This document shows, piece by piece, positions 1-14,200 of a stretch of 64,000 nt of DNA. Made by a program: the position numbers and the translations under genes. The stretch is from Andrena cerasifolii. Lineage: Eukaryota; Arthropoda; Insecta; Hymenoptera; Andrenidae. Location of the stretch: assembly GCF_050908995.1 (NCBI RefSeq), contig NC_135128.1, positions 10,941,114-11,005,113 on the forward strand. Direction: 5' to 3'. Positions within the stretch are counted from its first letter, which is position 1. The number at the start of each line of letters is the position of its first letter. A model generated the notes under the pieces. That model searched no databases. It was not told the origin of the DNA and was given only the letters and a program-made list of their open reading frames with translations.

Positions 1-3000
1 TGGAACATTCGATTACAAGATAATCGTTCTCTGCAGCACTGTTTCTTTAAAAGAACATTGCTTCGAAGCAGCAGGAAGCTTTAAAAACAGAATTCACGTT
101 CTGAGTTATATTCTGATCATATTTCTCTACTTATAATATAAAGAAGTAAATTATAAGCGATATAAACGAAGCAGCCCCGAAGATACCGATTAATTCTGAT
201 CCGAAAATTATATGTAAGACAGTTGCGATTTATGGCATATTTTGTTGGTGGCAACTGGGACTGCAGAACAGTCGAATCACAAAGGGTTATAAAGTTCAAA
301 TATCCCAGTGACATAACGTTAAATATTTGGTATACTGTTTGAAAACAGAAAATGTCCACTCCGCACTGGTACCAAATACGAAATGTCCGCACTCTTTCTC
401 TTCAAAACAAGAAATTACATAAGAAAATTAAATTCATCGAACTTTGCTTTTTTACTGATAAACTAAAGTATTTAAATTTAATTTTCTCGATAACGCAGTT
501 TTGTGACATTCCCTGCTACCCCCTTTACCCTTCATATCGATCTTCCCTTTTTATAAAAACAAACTGTTATATTTGCAAGTCCTCCTGGTATTATATTCTC
601 AGTCCGGTCGCACGTCTCAAGTGCGCCGAAACCAAGCAGTCTCCTGGAAGATATTTTCAAGCCGTAAAGCAAGGCAGATGGAGCCGAGCTGGCATTATTT
701 CCCAGCTTCTCTTCCTCCTGCCGAAAGAGAAAGCAACCGAGCATAACTTGCGCCGGTGTCGAACTCATTTTAGTACCGAATCCATTTTAAAGCGTTTATG
801 ATCGATGCGTGGAACGCTCTCTCGTTGTTCGCCGCACAGGCGTCGCGCATAAATATTTATGCTTTCCCATCTTTCGCCATAAAATCGCGCGAAGCCCGGG
901 GAAATAATCGCGCCGGGAATACCGAACTTCCGCAAGAAGCGCTTTCGGAATTTGTTCGATCCATAAAAGCGCCGTCAGTGCGCCGTATCTCGTCCCGTTC
1001 GGGGGAGGAATACTTTCGAGTAGCATGTCGAAGCATACCACGATTCATACGCCATCAAATATGTTCCACTGCGAGCCGTCAGACTTGAAAGGTTTTAATC
1101 TCAGAGATGTCCGCCGTCTTCCAATAATCCGTTGCCGCTGTCAACTCGATTGGAGAAAAAGTAGTACGAATTTACTTCGTGGCACGATCGTTTATAGCTC
1201 GCAGCGGGTGGAAGGAGAATTTTATTTATGAGAGTGGTTGCAAATCACGGTCACTTAGAAGGTAGTAAATTGATTAGATTCGCTGGTCTGAATAGGTCCC
1301 AAGAAGTGTACCGCAGATTTTTGGAACGGCGGGGATGTTTCCTGGGGTTATTTCTTTGAAGCCAGATTTTAAAGTAGAAACTGCCAGGGTGAAATCAATT
1401 TCATTTTCTTAACCCTCGCCAGACACTGTGGGGGGTCCCTTCAGATCTCTGAAGATGGAAAACGTTAGCATGATAAATTACTTTGCTCTGAAATCTAATA
1501 TGCCTCTGAGTATTCTTTTATTTATGAGCGAGGATATTGCGCATACATTATTGTGGCATTAGATGAGTCATTCGTAAGATGAAAAATTCTCCTTAGAAAT
1601 GAATACATATAGAATTCTAGTATTTGCAAATATTCGCATGCAAATGGCATCTTCGTCCATACAAACATCCCACAATTAATGGCAAGCTAGCTACTTTGCC
1701 TATTACGGCCCCAGTACATCCCCTACAACAGATTTAAATGAAACGTGAGCCCCAAGAAAGTGTATTTAAATCTCCTGTTATTCGCAACAAAGCTGGAGTA
1801 AAACACAAGCAGAGTATTGTAGCCGCGTAGTGCCACACTTTGAAAGAGTTAAATTAGCGACGTTAGCATAACTTCGGTTACTTCATTACACCGTCGTGGC
1901 GGGGGCTTTCGAGTCCTCCCTCGTTCGTGATAACGAAGGCCAAAAGCTTCGCTGGATTTGGGGTTAATTGTAGCGTCGAGGAGTGGCTGGCATCGCACCA
2001 GCCTCGAAACTGTGCGAAATTATGCGTTCGCGACGGTGGAAATTAGAAGAGGTCAGACTGATCCGCCTCGTCAGAAGTGGAGGACTCACTTTGACCGAAA
2101 GTTTACGCAGCAAAGCGAGCGGAACGAGATCGCTCTAGGACTGGGCATAAGTGGTCGTTTCCTTTCAAAGAGCTCGAATGGATCGTTAAAACTTTCCGCG
2201 AGAGTTTGTTCTTCGCCCCTCGATGAGCTATAGCTCGCTGAAATTGGGTGTCGCTGTGTGAGAATCGCTAAGTTTTCAAACACTTCAAAGCTATAAATTG
2301 TGGGAAAACTGTTTTCATATCTTTAGATCGCAATCCTTCTCGTTGAGTGGTACTTATCGTCGATAATGTGCAGTATCTTCCCGATTTACGTTCCACATTT
2401 TTCATTTTGTTATTAACAAATAAAGTAGTCTGAATGGAAGCACGTAAGATTCAAGTGTAAATGCACTGAAGCGTACCAAAGTTTGAAATTAAATATCTTA
2501 ATGAAATGGTTATAAGTTGCGTGTGGAAACAGGTGAGTGGTAGTCATCGACGTGGTAGAACACTTGTTGAGCTCAATTTACTCATGGTTTTCAAACTCCC
2601 TCTCGTTTCAAACGAAGTTTAGCCTCTGGCGAGGTGCAATTGTGCATGGAATGGAAGCTAGTGTTTAACAGAGTGCGCTGAAATTTTTTTTAATATCGTA
2701 TTTATATACGTTATCAAATTCCACTGGATATATGCTGCAACACTGCTCTGCCACAGGTACTTAATTCTATTAAAACACAAAAAAGGAACAGTATCGTCGA
2801 CACTACAAATCTTGAAAAATATATCCACGTAGAAAATATTCTACTTGTGAGAACATTTTCGCGTTCTATCCTCAAGATTCTCTCTGCAGATTTCTTGCCG
2901 CGTTATTCGGAGGAAACGAGAGAGTTCAGGCGACGGTGTTAAATGTTGAACCTGTTATTCCGATATTCTCTTACGTTCGAGCGACGATCGATCTCGCGTC

Positions 3001-3485
3001 GAGTAACACGCGCGAGTTTTAATTTATTACGACATAGTATCGACGAAATGTCACGACTTTTCCCGCCACGATTATAAATCTTCGTGATTCCTCTCGTGAC
3101 ATTGGCGCGCCATACATCACCGTTCAAAGTCGTATTTCCCGTGTGGATAGCGACCGACGGAGCTGCAGCTCATTTTCACGGCAAGTAACGCTACTTTACA
3201 TCACCCAGAAACCAGCGCGCACAATGAAACGCGAACTCATAAACTCTGTTCTGTAAGAAAATCCATTGGAACGCCACCAGGGCTCCTGTTTTCAATTTTC
3301 AAGGAACGCTGCGCCAATAGGTAGCAGCCATTTAGAGTGATAAGTATTTTCGATATCCAAATCCTATCCAAAGAATATCGAACCCCCAGCTAGCTATAAG
3401 GTACTTCAAAATCGCGATGTTTGTGCACACCAAGCCAAAGATTTACGAAAGAACGTAAGAGGATAAGAGCCAAACGTCAATTTCC
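1..3485. other. Non-coding sequence, no gene seen
   Basis: All frames are short and unrecognised. Composition alternates between AT-rich stretches (1-540, 1500-1860, 2280-2900) and CpG-rich stretches (780-1200, 1880-2230). The only structured point is at 1409-1454, where TTAACCCTCGCC is followed by a G-run and a 6-bp hairpin (see findings). No splice-bounded exon, RNA gene or full repeat was recognised. Confidence 0.6.
1409..1454. other. TTAA-CCC end-like sequence with hairpin
   Basis: TTAA at 1409-1412 is followed directly by CCCTCGCC, a run of six G, and a perfect hairpin (CTTCAG 1439-1444, loop ATCT, CTGAAG 1449-1454). TTAA followed by CCC is how the piggyBac-like elements elsewhere in this window begin. 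No matching opposite end followed by TTAA was found, so this is at most a lone or decayed element end. The bases are seen; the assignment is inference. Confidence 0.2.
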
Positions 3486-3722
3486 TCTTAAAGCAGCGAT
3501 TCCCAACCAAAGGGTTGCAGCTGTTATTTTTAGTTGACGATTTTTAGCACTTATTTGAGTATGGTTACATTGCCATGTTCTATTAATGATGCAACATTAA
3601 TTTCTCACGAATGGTAGGAAGGAAATATTTACCTCGCCTCGTATGGAGGGAGTTCGCAGATTATTCGAACATTATAAAAGGGTGTCGCGACTCAAAAAAG
3701 GTTGGGAAACACTGTCTTAAAG
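3486..3722. mobile_element. hAT-like MITE, copy 1 (internally deleted)
   Basis: A 221-bp non-autonomous DNA element occupies 3494-3714. It is flanked on both sides by the same 8 bases, TCTTAAAG (3486-3493 and 3715-3722); an 8-bp duplication is the hallmark of hAT transposition. The ends are inverted repeats, CAGCGATTCCCAACC on the left and GGTTGGGAAACACTG on the right, matching at 13 of 15 positions. Two interior blocks match the longer copy at 32034-32429: the GTTATTTTTAGTTG...TTAGCACTTA block, and the right 40 bp ending in the GGGTGTCGCGACTC motif. About 175 bp of the middle is missing relative to that copy. It encodes no transposase and would need one supplied in trans. The frame that crosses its right edge (3611-3826) is incidental. 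Confidence 0.9.
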
Positions 3723-6599
3723 CGGGACGTTTGTTTTCAATCGAAACATCTGCCAGAGGGAAGGATTGGGGATTTCCCGAAGAGGAGTTTCAAAGAAAAA
3801 AGTTCTTGATGGTATTTCATCTTTGATACGATCCTGATAGCATCGCCACGATGAATTTCCTTTTACGAACGGCACCTTACGCTCCGCCGGAGTCTCTCGG
3901 ACAGACTTATCTGACTATTTGTTCTCTGTTCCCCAACAATGCAAACGGACAAAGCGTCCTAGTTGTTACAACGGAGGAAGATGTTTTCATTATGAACGAG
4001 GCAACGATTTTCTCGTCCCGACTATTCACGGCGACACAAATGGCTTAGTTTTTCGGCGACTTTGAATGGGAGCGGTGATCTGCTGGGAACGTGGGAAGTA
4101 CAAGTTAGCCTTAACGCTCCACTTATAGTTTGCAGTCGCTTCTGAAGGATTGTTTAACGAGAACCCGCCCCGTCCCGAAGAAAACGTGTTTCTAGTCGAG
4201 CTCCGGATAATTGCCTGAAAAGTGCATGTCGCGGTGTTTGAATGGAGCCCGCGCGAGTCGAGTGGGGATGGAAATTAAAAGTTGGAGGGGACCTTTCGGC
4301 TGTAGACATTTCGAAAGTTCGCGAAGTCAAACTGTCCCCGCAGTTAACGAGACACAATTGGAAGGGGGATGTTGCCGCGGCCCGAAAAGTCCACGGGCGT
4401 GCAAGTATCGCGGAGTTTGAAGGATCAATACTGCTCTTCGAGCTGTTCGAGTTGGATCTCGGTATACGGTGCCCTTTAAAGCTCCCTTTCCCACTGCGGA
4501 TGCCGCGAATGAGAAATTTATTCCCTTCTTTCCTGACGGGAGAAGTTGGCTTCTCTTTGTTTCGACCAGCGCGAAGGGGGATGACGTTCTTGGAGAAGCT
4601 GCGCGATTTTCATTGGGACAATGCTCGAAAGGGAAAGCCGATGGAGCAGATGGAACGCAATTACTGAAAACAGTAAGCTCAATTAAAGTTAATTCAGGGG
4701 AATGAATGTGCTCCGATTAAAGTTGAGCGAGGAAAGTGTAGCCAGCTGGAAGTGGATTTACCTTTAACCTTGCTTATCGCTACATGCATTTTGGAGGTTT
4801 AAAAAATCAGGAACTATGAAGCATGAGAGACTGAATATTTTCTCTCCGTTATTCTGAACAGTGGATGGCAAAGCCCGCGAACGCACGGCGCCGAAAAATT
4901 TCAGCCAGCAGTGAAACATCGCGGGAAATAATGCCGGGGGTTCGCGTTTCGTCGTGCATTTTGAACGGCTCGCAAAGATGCGAAGATCACGGGTATTCTC
5001 TGGCGCGCATCGCGTCGTGCAAGCGTTGCTGCGCTGTCAAAGGCGGAGGAAGATATATCACGGTAACGAGTGTACGGAAAATGCGGTAGCGCGATGACGC
5101 TCGCGAGATGCGGGGACCGCGAGGAGAAGATTCCCGTCGCCTTCCGAGAGGAAGATCTTGAGAAATGGGACGAGCGAATCACCGTCTCGAGCGCGCATTT
5201 CAAGAATCAATGTGTTCCCCGTAGCCCGAGAAATTACACCACCTCTGGCTGTCCATTACTCGCGTCCAACCGGAGTTTTAATAGCGAGGAAGGAAGTTCG
5301 AGCGAGAATTACAGTCTGGCAAGTTAGAAATCACGATCCTCTGGGATACAGCGGGAGGAAAAGAGTGCACCCGCGGCAACGACAGTCCTGTGGAAAAAAA
5401 GAAGCCTGCCATTTTCGCCGCGAGAAATGGAAATGTCTTGGTGGTAAAAAGAGGCACGGAGAGAAAGATTCCCTTAACCTTTTCCCTTCCCTCCGTTCAC
5501 CTTCTCGAAACGTTGGAAGCCACTCTTACTAAGGTAATGATTTTACGAAATGAAAATATCCATTGTTGGTACACAAACTTGGTAAGAAGAGAGCTCCAGT
5601 GGCTTTCTCCGGCTTTCACTGGAATCTCGCCTAAAAGCAGTCGTTTTTTTTTGCGGGAATAAAGGGGAACCCTCTCCTTCGCTGAATTCATAGCCTCGTT
5701 GCCCTGAATTCTTTGCATATTTTAACGAAACGTACGCTTCTTGCGATTATATTTCTTGGTTGATCCGGATGGCGCAAGGATAGATAGGGGAATGTGTTTG
5801 CTGGCGACTTTCATTTACTGCGTTGTCCAGTTCTACGACGAGATACTAGTCGAGATTGTAGCGGGGTGGACGGAAAAAGAAACAAGGCTGTAACAATCTC
5901 ATAGCGTGGCAGCAATCCTTCTCGAGAAAGTTTCTTGGCGACGAAGATGCTGCGGGGAGAAAAATTGTCGGGCGAAAGTGACAAACTTTTTCCTCGTTAC
6001 GGTCCTGCGGAAAGTGTTTTCGGGTGTCCTTAACGGATTTCGAGCGGAGAAGTGGGTGGGGAAATTAAAAAAATGGGACGTACTTTCAAGTCGTATGAAT
6101 GCAATGAAGTCATTCAATAGTGGCGGGGTAATGTTTAGTAAGGGAGCAATATTTTCACAAAGAAGTTTAATTGTTTCGCAGGCAGAGGTGTTCTTCGCGG
6201 TTCACATTATTTTAATGTCTGAAAAGTGGTAGCTGCTGCAATCTGTTACAAGAGTTCCGTTCTGCAGCATTGATTTTTATTCTACATCCGTAAAGACTAT
6301 TTTCAAAAGCGTTGCGTGCAAGAAAAATGTTCACTTTCCGTATCAAACGTGGCGCAATTACTTCCACTGTCAAAACGTCACGCCGGGAAAGTAAATTATT
6401 GCTACATTTCCGCCTTCGACCGGCGCGATAAATCATAGGCCACCGATAGGAAAACGATATATCTAAAGACTTCTAATTTTTTACAAAGGCAGCTAGAAAA
6501 TTCCTGCTTCCAACGAAACAACTCGACAGACGTTCACTGTCTATCACCAGGGCTGTTCCTGGGTTATTGGACGCCCAGGTGCGAAAACAATATTACCGC
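3723..6599. other. Non-coding, CpG-rich, no gene recognised
   Basis: This stretch is rich in CpG between about 4150 and 5500. That lowers stop-codon density and yields overlapping frames of 70-140 codons on both strands, for example 4242-4667 plus and 5158-5532 plus. None shows a recognisable domain, signal peptide or exon pair, and frames overlap each other on opposite strands as chance frames do. No repeat or RNA gene was seen. Confidence 0.55.
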
Positions 6600-8230
6600 C
6601 CTTATTAATTTAATTACGTTGCAGTCGTCGTGAAATTAGGGGGATTTAAGTCATCATTTTGCCGATTTCGAATTTGTTTAAAAAATACATGGCCTTGAAT
6701 TTTTCAATTTTTGCTTATTTTCGCGAGACTGGGTGGTACTTATGAATTTTTATCTCGAAAACCAGCGATGGATAATTAAAAAAAAAATTAAATGAGAAAA
6801 GAAATGATATCATTGATAATCATCGCAAAAGTTTTGATTATTATTCTTATTAGTCAAAATTTTAGAATAATATAAGAATAGCTCTGCCTATCACCATCTT
6901 ATAGTCGCAATATATTAATCACTATCGAGAAAGTAAAGAGAACCAATATTTCTAAAAAGCACTCAAATCACGCATCCCAAAGGCAGCGAAAAAAACTGGT
7001 ATGCTAGTCGAGAGCAGAATCTACCAGCCCTCGGCATTGATTTAATCGGCAGCGGAGTGCGTTAATTTGTTCTGGTTACCCGTCGTACCGCGAGAACTAA
7101 TCGAAACCGCGGAATTATTAACGCAAGGGGGGAGGTCGTATTAATTTACGGCGAGAGGAAGCGGCGAGGACGTTTGATTTATTCGACAGCTGCGCCTACG
7201 GACGCCCGAGGCCAAACGAATCCGTTTGCTCTATCTCACGATTTCGGAAAGCAATCCGAGCCGTAAATTTTCTCACGATCCTGCGTTGATAAAACGCGGC
7301 GAGCAACGTTGCCTAGCGATGAGAAATTTTTATTCTCGGCCGAACTCGTCAGCTCCCAGCTGGGCGACACATTCAGTTTCGTCACGTTCCTCGTTCGGGA
7401 CTCACAGATTGCGCTGGCCACCGAAGTTTTATTTAACGGGAGGCATCTCCTCTCTGCGATCATAATCCTCGTCAAACATCTACTTCATTCCGCGACGGTC
7501 GCTCTGCTCAAGATTGGATTTCCAATTCTGCGAGAATCCATGCTGATTTGAAAATGTTGCTCTAATTAGGATACTTGCGACGAGAGAGGAAATAATTTTT
7601 AGGGGATATTGTCTTGAATACGTGGGGGATGGAGATGTGGATCGAATTAGTATCGTAGATTTTAATTTCGTTAGGTTGTAGGTGTTTCGGTGAATGTGAG
7701 GCGTTAGTTTTGACTAATTTCGGAATTTTTCTGTGATTTGTTGGAGAAATTGTGTTCTGTATTGGAGAAAGAGGTTATATAGACCGAAGAAGTATGGCAG
7801 GTGCGAATGAAGACCGTAATATAGCTTCGAATTTAACCGCGGGCGATACGTCTGACTATTTTAGGCTATACTACTAGTTCCGCGTTATTCTGGTTATTAT
7901 TACTGGTACGAAAAAGTCTGTTAATTCCACGGGTTGATATCGTTAGTATTACTATGTTCGCTTACGTTTTCTATTAAAATGGGAAAAGGAAAATAAAAAT
8001 CTATCTAAATTATAAAAAATTTATCTAAAAATGTCTCGAATCTTAAAGCTTTTTCTGGTAATTTTAGGAATATTTATACTACTACCATTAGTTCCAATTA
8101 ATTATGATTAGAGACAAGCATAACAGTTCCTCAAATCTTTTCACCAAATGCTCATCAAATTCAAACGCACCTAAAACTAAAATTAATAAATTAATCCTTA
8201 CAGAAGTAATAAGCTACGACATCAGCCCGT
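6600..8230. other. Non-coding, AT-rich then mixed
   Basis: From 6640 to 6960 the sequence is AT-rich with poly-A and poly-T runs. From 7020 to 7550 it is CpG-richer, and opposite-strand frames of 79-80 codons overlap (7226-7465 plus, 7236-7475 minus), which argues against either being real. From 7560 to 8230 it is AT-rich with no frame of note. No mobile element ends were found. Confidence 0.55.
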
Positions 8231-11200
8231 GCAAAGAGCTCCAAGGAGCTTAGAAATCGCATACATTATGGTAATGTTTGCTATTAAATTTCACTCCATC
8301 TCCTACCCCGTTAATTTAACACTTCTTGTACGTTTCATGCCACGGTCGCGTTTCTACGCAAATAACATCTCTTGTGTCTTGTTTGCACGATGCAAATACA
8401 CAGCGAGCTTGACTTCTCCGATTATGGATGGAAACTGAGAACATTCCTCTGTCAACAGATCCTCCCTGAAAGAGCTGTTAACGTCACACAGTAGACTGAG
8501 GTGTACAGTAATTCCTCGTTATGAGTCCGTTTTTTCCTCCCGTTGACAGTCCGGCGACTATCCCCACCATTTCTTGGAAGCCTGCGGACGAGACTGAGAG
8601 AACCAGACAACGAGCGAGAGGAAACTAAAAAGTCCACACAGCCACTGGCCGCGCGGAATCATGTCCGCAAGCCCCGTTCGTCGGACTCATAACGGGGGAT
8701 TACCTACTGTAGTTGCCGTTTCTAAAATGAACGTCGCTGTACCAGCACCCAGGGAATACATACCTATTATATAATTTATTTCAACACGAATTGATGTCTA
8801 GGCGAGGCTTGCAGTATTAATTAACACACTTCTATCAAACGATAGTTTCTCCTTAATGATTCTTTACTCTTCCCTCCTCTGCGTATACTTTCTTTAAAGT
8901 GACGAACGAATCGAACGAGTACCGTGCAGAATCCCTTAGTCGTTCTCGTTCCTTTGCGTCCCTCATTAACGGAGTGTATCCCACCGAAATTTCCACTGAC
9001 TTCAGCAGCTACTGGAGATGGCGCTGCAATCACGAGGGTAGTTAACCGCAGTTTCAGTGCAGCCAGCATGAAATTCAAGCCAGCCAAATAACGGTGAACT
9101 TGGTCGTGTCGCGTCTTTGTGAGGCCGTGCAAGATTGAATGGGTTGTCTTATTTTAGTGCGCCGGAGAGGAAAGTTCCGCACAAACGTGGCTAGCTCGTG
9201 TCCGAATACAGTTAGCGGACATGAAACAGCGTTGAACTGAATTTAAAGCTGAGCGAGGCGAGCTTCAGTCCGAACGTGACGCTGGAACTACCAGCTGCCC
9301 GGTTTGTTTCGGTGAAAATTGCTCCGCGCCGTTATTTAGCGCCCCGCCGAATTTATAAGTGGAGACCGTCGCGTCCGGTTCAGTTTTTCGCTGATGCAGA
9401 TTCGATTATACTTAAACGTGACCGGCGGAATTTCTAGGCTACTTTGAAACGAGGGTCGCGAACAGAGGGGGCGAGCTTTGTCTCGTTAAAATACCCTGGA
9501 AATAGGGGTTGCTATCGGCGAAAATTGGAGCACGGCAATCAATCGGAAGTTCAAGTTGGATAGTTGCTGTTCTAGTTAGTTACTTTAGGTTCGAATGCAG
9601 CCGAGCGAAACTGAGCCTGTTATTTATTGCCCCGATCTAGACCCTCTTTATGTCCCATCTGTCACTGGCTGAATTATACGTAGAGAACTAGTGTGCTAGA
9701 AGGGCGATAATATCATTTAAATATTCGAGAGTTCGCGGGAGTGTTTGGTAGTTTAGAGTGTTTAGGAAGCGGTGGGACTCGAAAGGATACTTGCAGGGAA
9801 TTACAACTAGGAAATTGGTTAATATCGACTATCGTGGTAGTTTTACGAATGGGAACACAAAATTAGGATTAAACTAAGCGGAAACGGCGGGACTCGTGTT
9901 AATGTGGTACTAAATTTATGCAGAGGAACAGGAATCCGTGTTATATGACGCTGAACATATTTTTTCATAGGGGGAAATCGTATTAAGCGCCTCATAAATC
10001 ACCCCTTTCATAAATATCAACCCCTCTGTCAGCTCTATTACGCAAGGAAAGATCGGAACGTCGCAACTCCGCCAATTTTGCACGTAATCTCTTACCTAAC
10101 ATCTGTCGAACGTTCAACAGACGTGGATTTATTCTCCATACCGTCGAAACACTTCTCTTACCCATGAAGAAAACCAAATCACAGTAACAATTCAAAGTGG
10201 AGTACCTACTTCGGTTCCTCAATTGCAGGCAGGGTTTGTACAAAGCCGTTTTTCGAATTTTACAAATTTATAAAAAAAAAAGAAAACGGTTTTTAAAAAC
10301 AGTCGAACAGTAATTGCTGTTCATTTTCTGAGACTTCTTCTCACAGTTTCACCTAAACAATCCAGAATCGCCAAAATTCTATTAGAAGCAAACTCCTCCA
10401 AATTCATCGTTACGTTTTCAAAGTAGCACCCCAAGTTTCGTCGAGCGCAAAATAAAGCTCGAAGCACACTTTCAGCTGATTCCTCGTACACGCCTTATTT
10501 TCATTCATCGATCAAAGACTGCGAAGAAAAATGACGACGCTTCGGAGCTTCCTTTCGACCAGAGGAGGCCGCGGTTTCGCGTGAAAGCTTGTATCGGGGG
10601 AAAGATTCGAGCAGGTGCCAAAGGGAGAAGTACGAAACGCAATGAATGGGCTTGCGAAAGTTACAGTATTTTCCCAGCAGGAAACCTTAAAGCGGCTTTC
10701 GGGCGATCTTCCTCGATGCAGCTAGTTGGCTTAACTTTCCGATTCACGGCGATGCCCGTGGAAAATAAAAGCAACTGTGCCGAGTCTCTCATTCGAATCA
10801 ATGGAAGTTCCACGAGGCATTCGCGATGGATAAACGAGACTGCCACTGGCTGTCGTGGAACCGGCCGAATGCCTGGAGAAGTTCCCTTTCCGGTGCGAAA
10901 TTATTCGCGAGGCACTCAGGTCTGCACGGCATTCCGAGGGAAGGGAACTTCTTGTTTCTGAAGGCCAAAGAAATTTTCGCAGGCCACCTCGTTCGACTTG
11001 CACCGGGCTGTAAAGTTGCCAGGGAACGATACCTCTCGACGTGCACACGAAGTCGAAGGAAGTTTCCCGAACCTCCTGTTTTATCGGGAAGAACGCGTCC
11101 ACCTTGCAGCCATTCGTTGGCTCGGATGTGGCAGGGAACTCGCATTGGGAAGGGAAATGTAGAACATGCAAAAAGAAACGGTCGAGAAAGTTGCACTAGG

Positions 11201-14200
11201 ATTTTAGAGTGAAACAGGACAATTTTAAATACCATGGAATTTAATTAGCTTCGCTTAGAAATTAGTCCTTTATAAAGTTGCCATCTTTTTCACTGTCTTC
11301 CATTCGAAATCCATCGTTACTTCGTCCCCCGTCGTTTTTGCCGCAAGCAGCCCTAACAGGTCTCGGGCGGACGACTTTCGAAACGATGGCGCAGTACCTT
11401 TACCTAAGCCTGCAGTTAGGGAAACGTTGGATTATCTCTGGCGTGTAAATTCCGTCTAGATTGGAAATCGTAACGCGTATTAGAAAATGTAGGGTCACGG
11501 CAGTGATGGTAGTCGCGCACTTAGCAGCCAAACGAGCTCGCAGTTGAAGGCAACGACAATGGGGACTCGTGGGAAGTTACGGAACAGTGGGGCGTTATCG
11601 GGATTCCATACTTTAAGGCGAAAAGTCATGGTGATTCGACGCAATGCACCATGTGGCCCAGGCTATTGGAATAATTGCCACGCGGAGAGAAGTTAGATGC
11701 TCGGCAGCTACAGAGATCAGGAGCGCGGTTCGAGGATCGAGTTGCCGAAGTCCTCTGCATCAAAGTGATGATACTCTTATCGAATATCCAGTGACTATCG
11801 TATCTGAATCATGCTGCCTCAACTTCCCCTTGAATATTGTTATTTAAGGATATTTCTTCCCGAATTTTCTGCTTTTATTCCGAGCCTAATTGACTTCAGA
11901 CGTTGCTTTATTTTTATCTTGATCTATAAGAGAGCTGGGAAATTGCCGCGGTGGCTGGAAGAGCTGTTCGAGCTATTCTTGCAAAAGGAATTCGGCAATA
12001 GAAGCTGCTTTCATAGGTCATCCGTCATTTCGACGGTCAAAGTGACGAAGCCAAGAGCAGGATGAATGATAAACGTTCGAAGTTCCATCAATTTTTCATT
12101 TTAACAGCCGCCAAAATGCCACGGCATTCCAGTCGTTAGTAATCCGATGCTGACAAACGGTTACCGTTTCTCTTCGTTGCTTCGCGGTTTCATTTCCAGA
12201 AGGGATCTCTAATGTTCGGAATAAAAACGAATCACTTCGGATTGGAAGAAATACTGAGAGTCGCGAAGTCGGATTGTGCAGACAAATTCCTGTATTTTTG
12301 TGTTAAATACCTGAAGATGTTTTTTATGTGTACAGAACTCATAAAAATTCAAGATATTTCGAAATGCATTTCATATACTCCATAAATGGAACTACTTGTA
12401 TTTAATTCCTCAGAATTCCATGATTAGCAAGGCTGCACTTCGTAATATTAATCAAAATTAATGAAACTTGCGAAAAAACACCTGCTAACGTGGAATTCGT
12501 ATCATCTGCAGGATATAACTAAGGGAAACGTGAATTCTGGAAGCAAGACTCCAGGGGTTAGAATTAATCGATAATAGGGATACTTTATAGCGTAATTATA
12601 CCTTGGAAACGCTAGAGCTTGCGAACTCCAGTCACGTTTGCTTGAGAAGAAAAATTTCAGTCCCCTAAACACTTCAGCTGCGACCGTTTCCTATTCAAAA
12701 ATATCTCGCTACGACATCGATTTTCCCATCCAAATTCGTGGCACATTCTCAATGCCTGCTCTTGAACTCGCGTACGAAACCGTCGTTGATTCGCAAACTG
12801 CATAGACTCAGTTTCAAAATGTTTGACGTCCAGGTGAAACTCGATCTCGGCACGGCCACGAAAACGCATATAAAGTGGAGGAATTTGTTTTTTAAATGCG
12901 AGCTGCCTGTCGGTCAGGCATTTATGCAAATACGATGCATTCGAGCCGTAAGTTTAGCTGGCTCTAGAACTACAGCGACTGCTACGTGTCAGTTAATTAA
13001 TTTTCCTCGCCCGAATGTTTCGCGGAGGTCTGCACAGTTGGACGAGCTTTTCGCCGGCGCGTCTGTTTTTACGCTCCTCTGTCACTCATTAATTGTTTAC
13101 CGCCCTCCGGCGACAGAAATGGCCCCCCGAATCTCTTCTTTCCTACATTCCCCAGCGAGCATAATTTCATCATACTCGAAACTTTCATTGCGAAGTTCCG
13201 CCGAAGTTTACCCATGTTCCCGCGCAAAACCAAGGGGATGACATTCGAAAAAGTCAGCCACGGTGGATCGTAAGAGTCTTATGGTAAGACGCTTTATGCG
13301 ACCCTGCATTATGCGCGGGAATATCAGCGAGAGGATTTCCCTGTCCCGCGTCTTGTAACTCGATTGTCAATTACCCGGAACTACTTACGAGTTATTCCTG
13401 GTTATTCTTATTCTTCGCTGGAAGCGCCCTCGATCCGTCGGCGAATCGTTGGCCAGGCAATTTCTTTCGTCGAACAGAGAAACTCGGTTTCTGGGTGGCC
13501 ATGCTTGCGGCGCTCTGGGGATCGCGTGGCGTACTTTTGTCGGCGGAGGGAATTTGTTCGTCGTTCGTCGTTCATCGATACTTCCAGTTCACTTTGCCAG
13601 CCCTGAGTTAGAGGGTCGGCTGCTCCCCGGGAAGACTCTAAAGCACCGTGGCAGCGGGCAAAGCCGCTTAAAACCGAACCGAGTCTGGCCGTAAATTTGG
13701 CCACGCTGTAAATTCGCCGCCGATGGAGTAACTCGATACGGGCCAGTAGCGACGGTATAGGGTTAGTGATTCTGCAAATACGATCTCGGGCTCGGAATAT
13801 AATGGCATGATCGATGTAATTGCGGGAGGTATATTTAGCAGCGTTTATGAAATGGGTCGTGGTTGGATTAATGCAGGGAAACATTTAGACGCTCTCGGGC
13901 GCACGTGCTGTTTAATAGTAATTTAATTACGCGAATTTAAGGTATTGTTATTGGCGTGGTGTAGAATTAACGGATTTGTAGTTTTTTTTAAGGCCTGCAT
14001 TTAAGGAAGGGACCACCAAGTTCTGTTCTGATTTAATCCTGATTTCGTTTTGATCTCTTTTTTGTAAAGGGTTGTTGGGTCGGCGGGTGTCTAGGGGACA
14101 TTTAATTGTGAGAAATGTCCTCGTTAGAAATGCAAGGGGAGAAATGCAGGCGCCATAAATACAGATTACGATCTACATGGCAACATTTTTGCTCCAGCTA

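Noticed and set aside
12738..13241. 167-codon plus frame
   Set aside because: No recognisable domain; overlapped by a minus frame; composition typical of chance translation.
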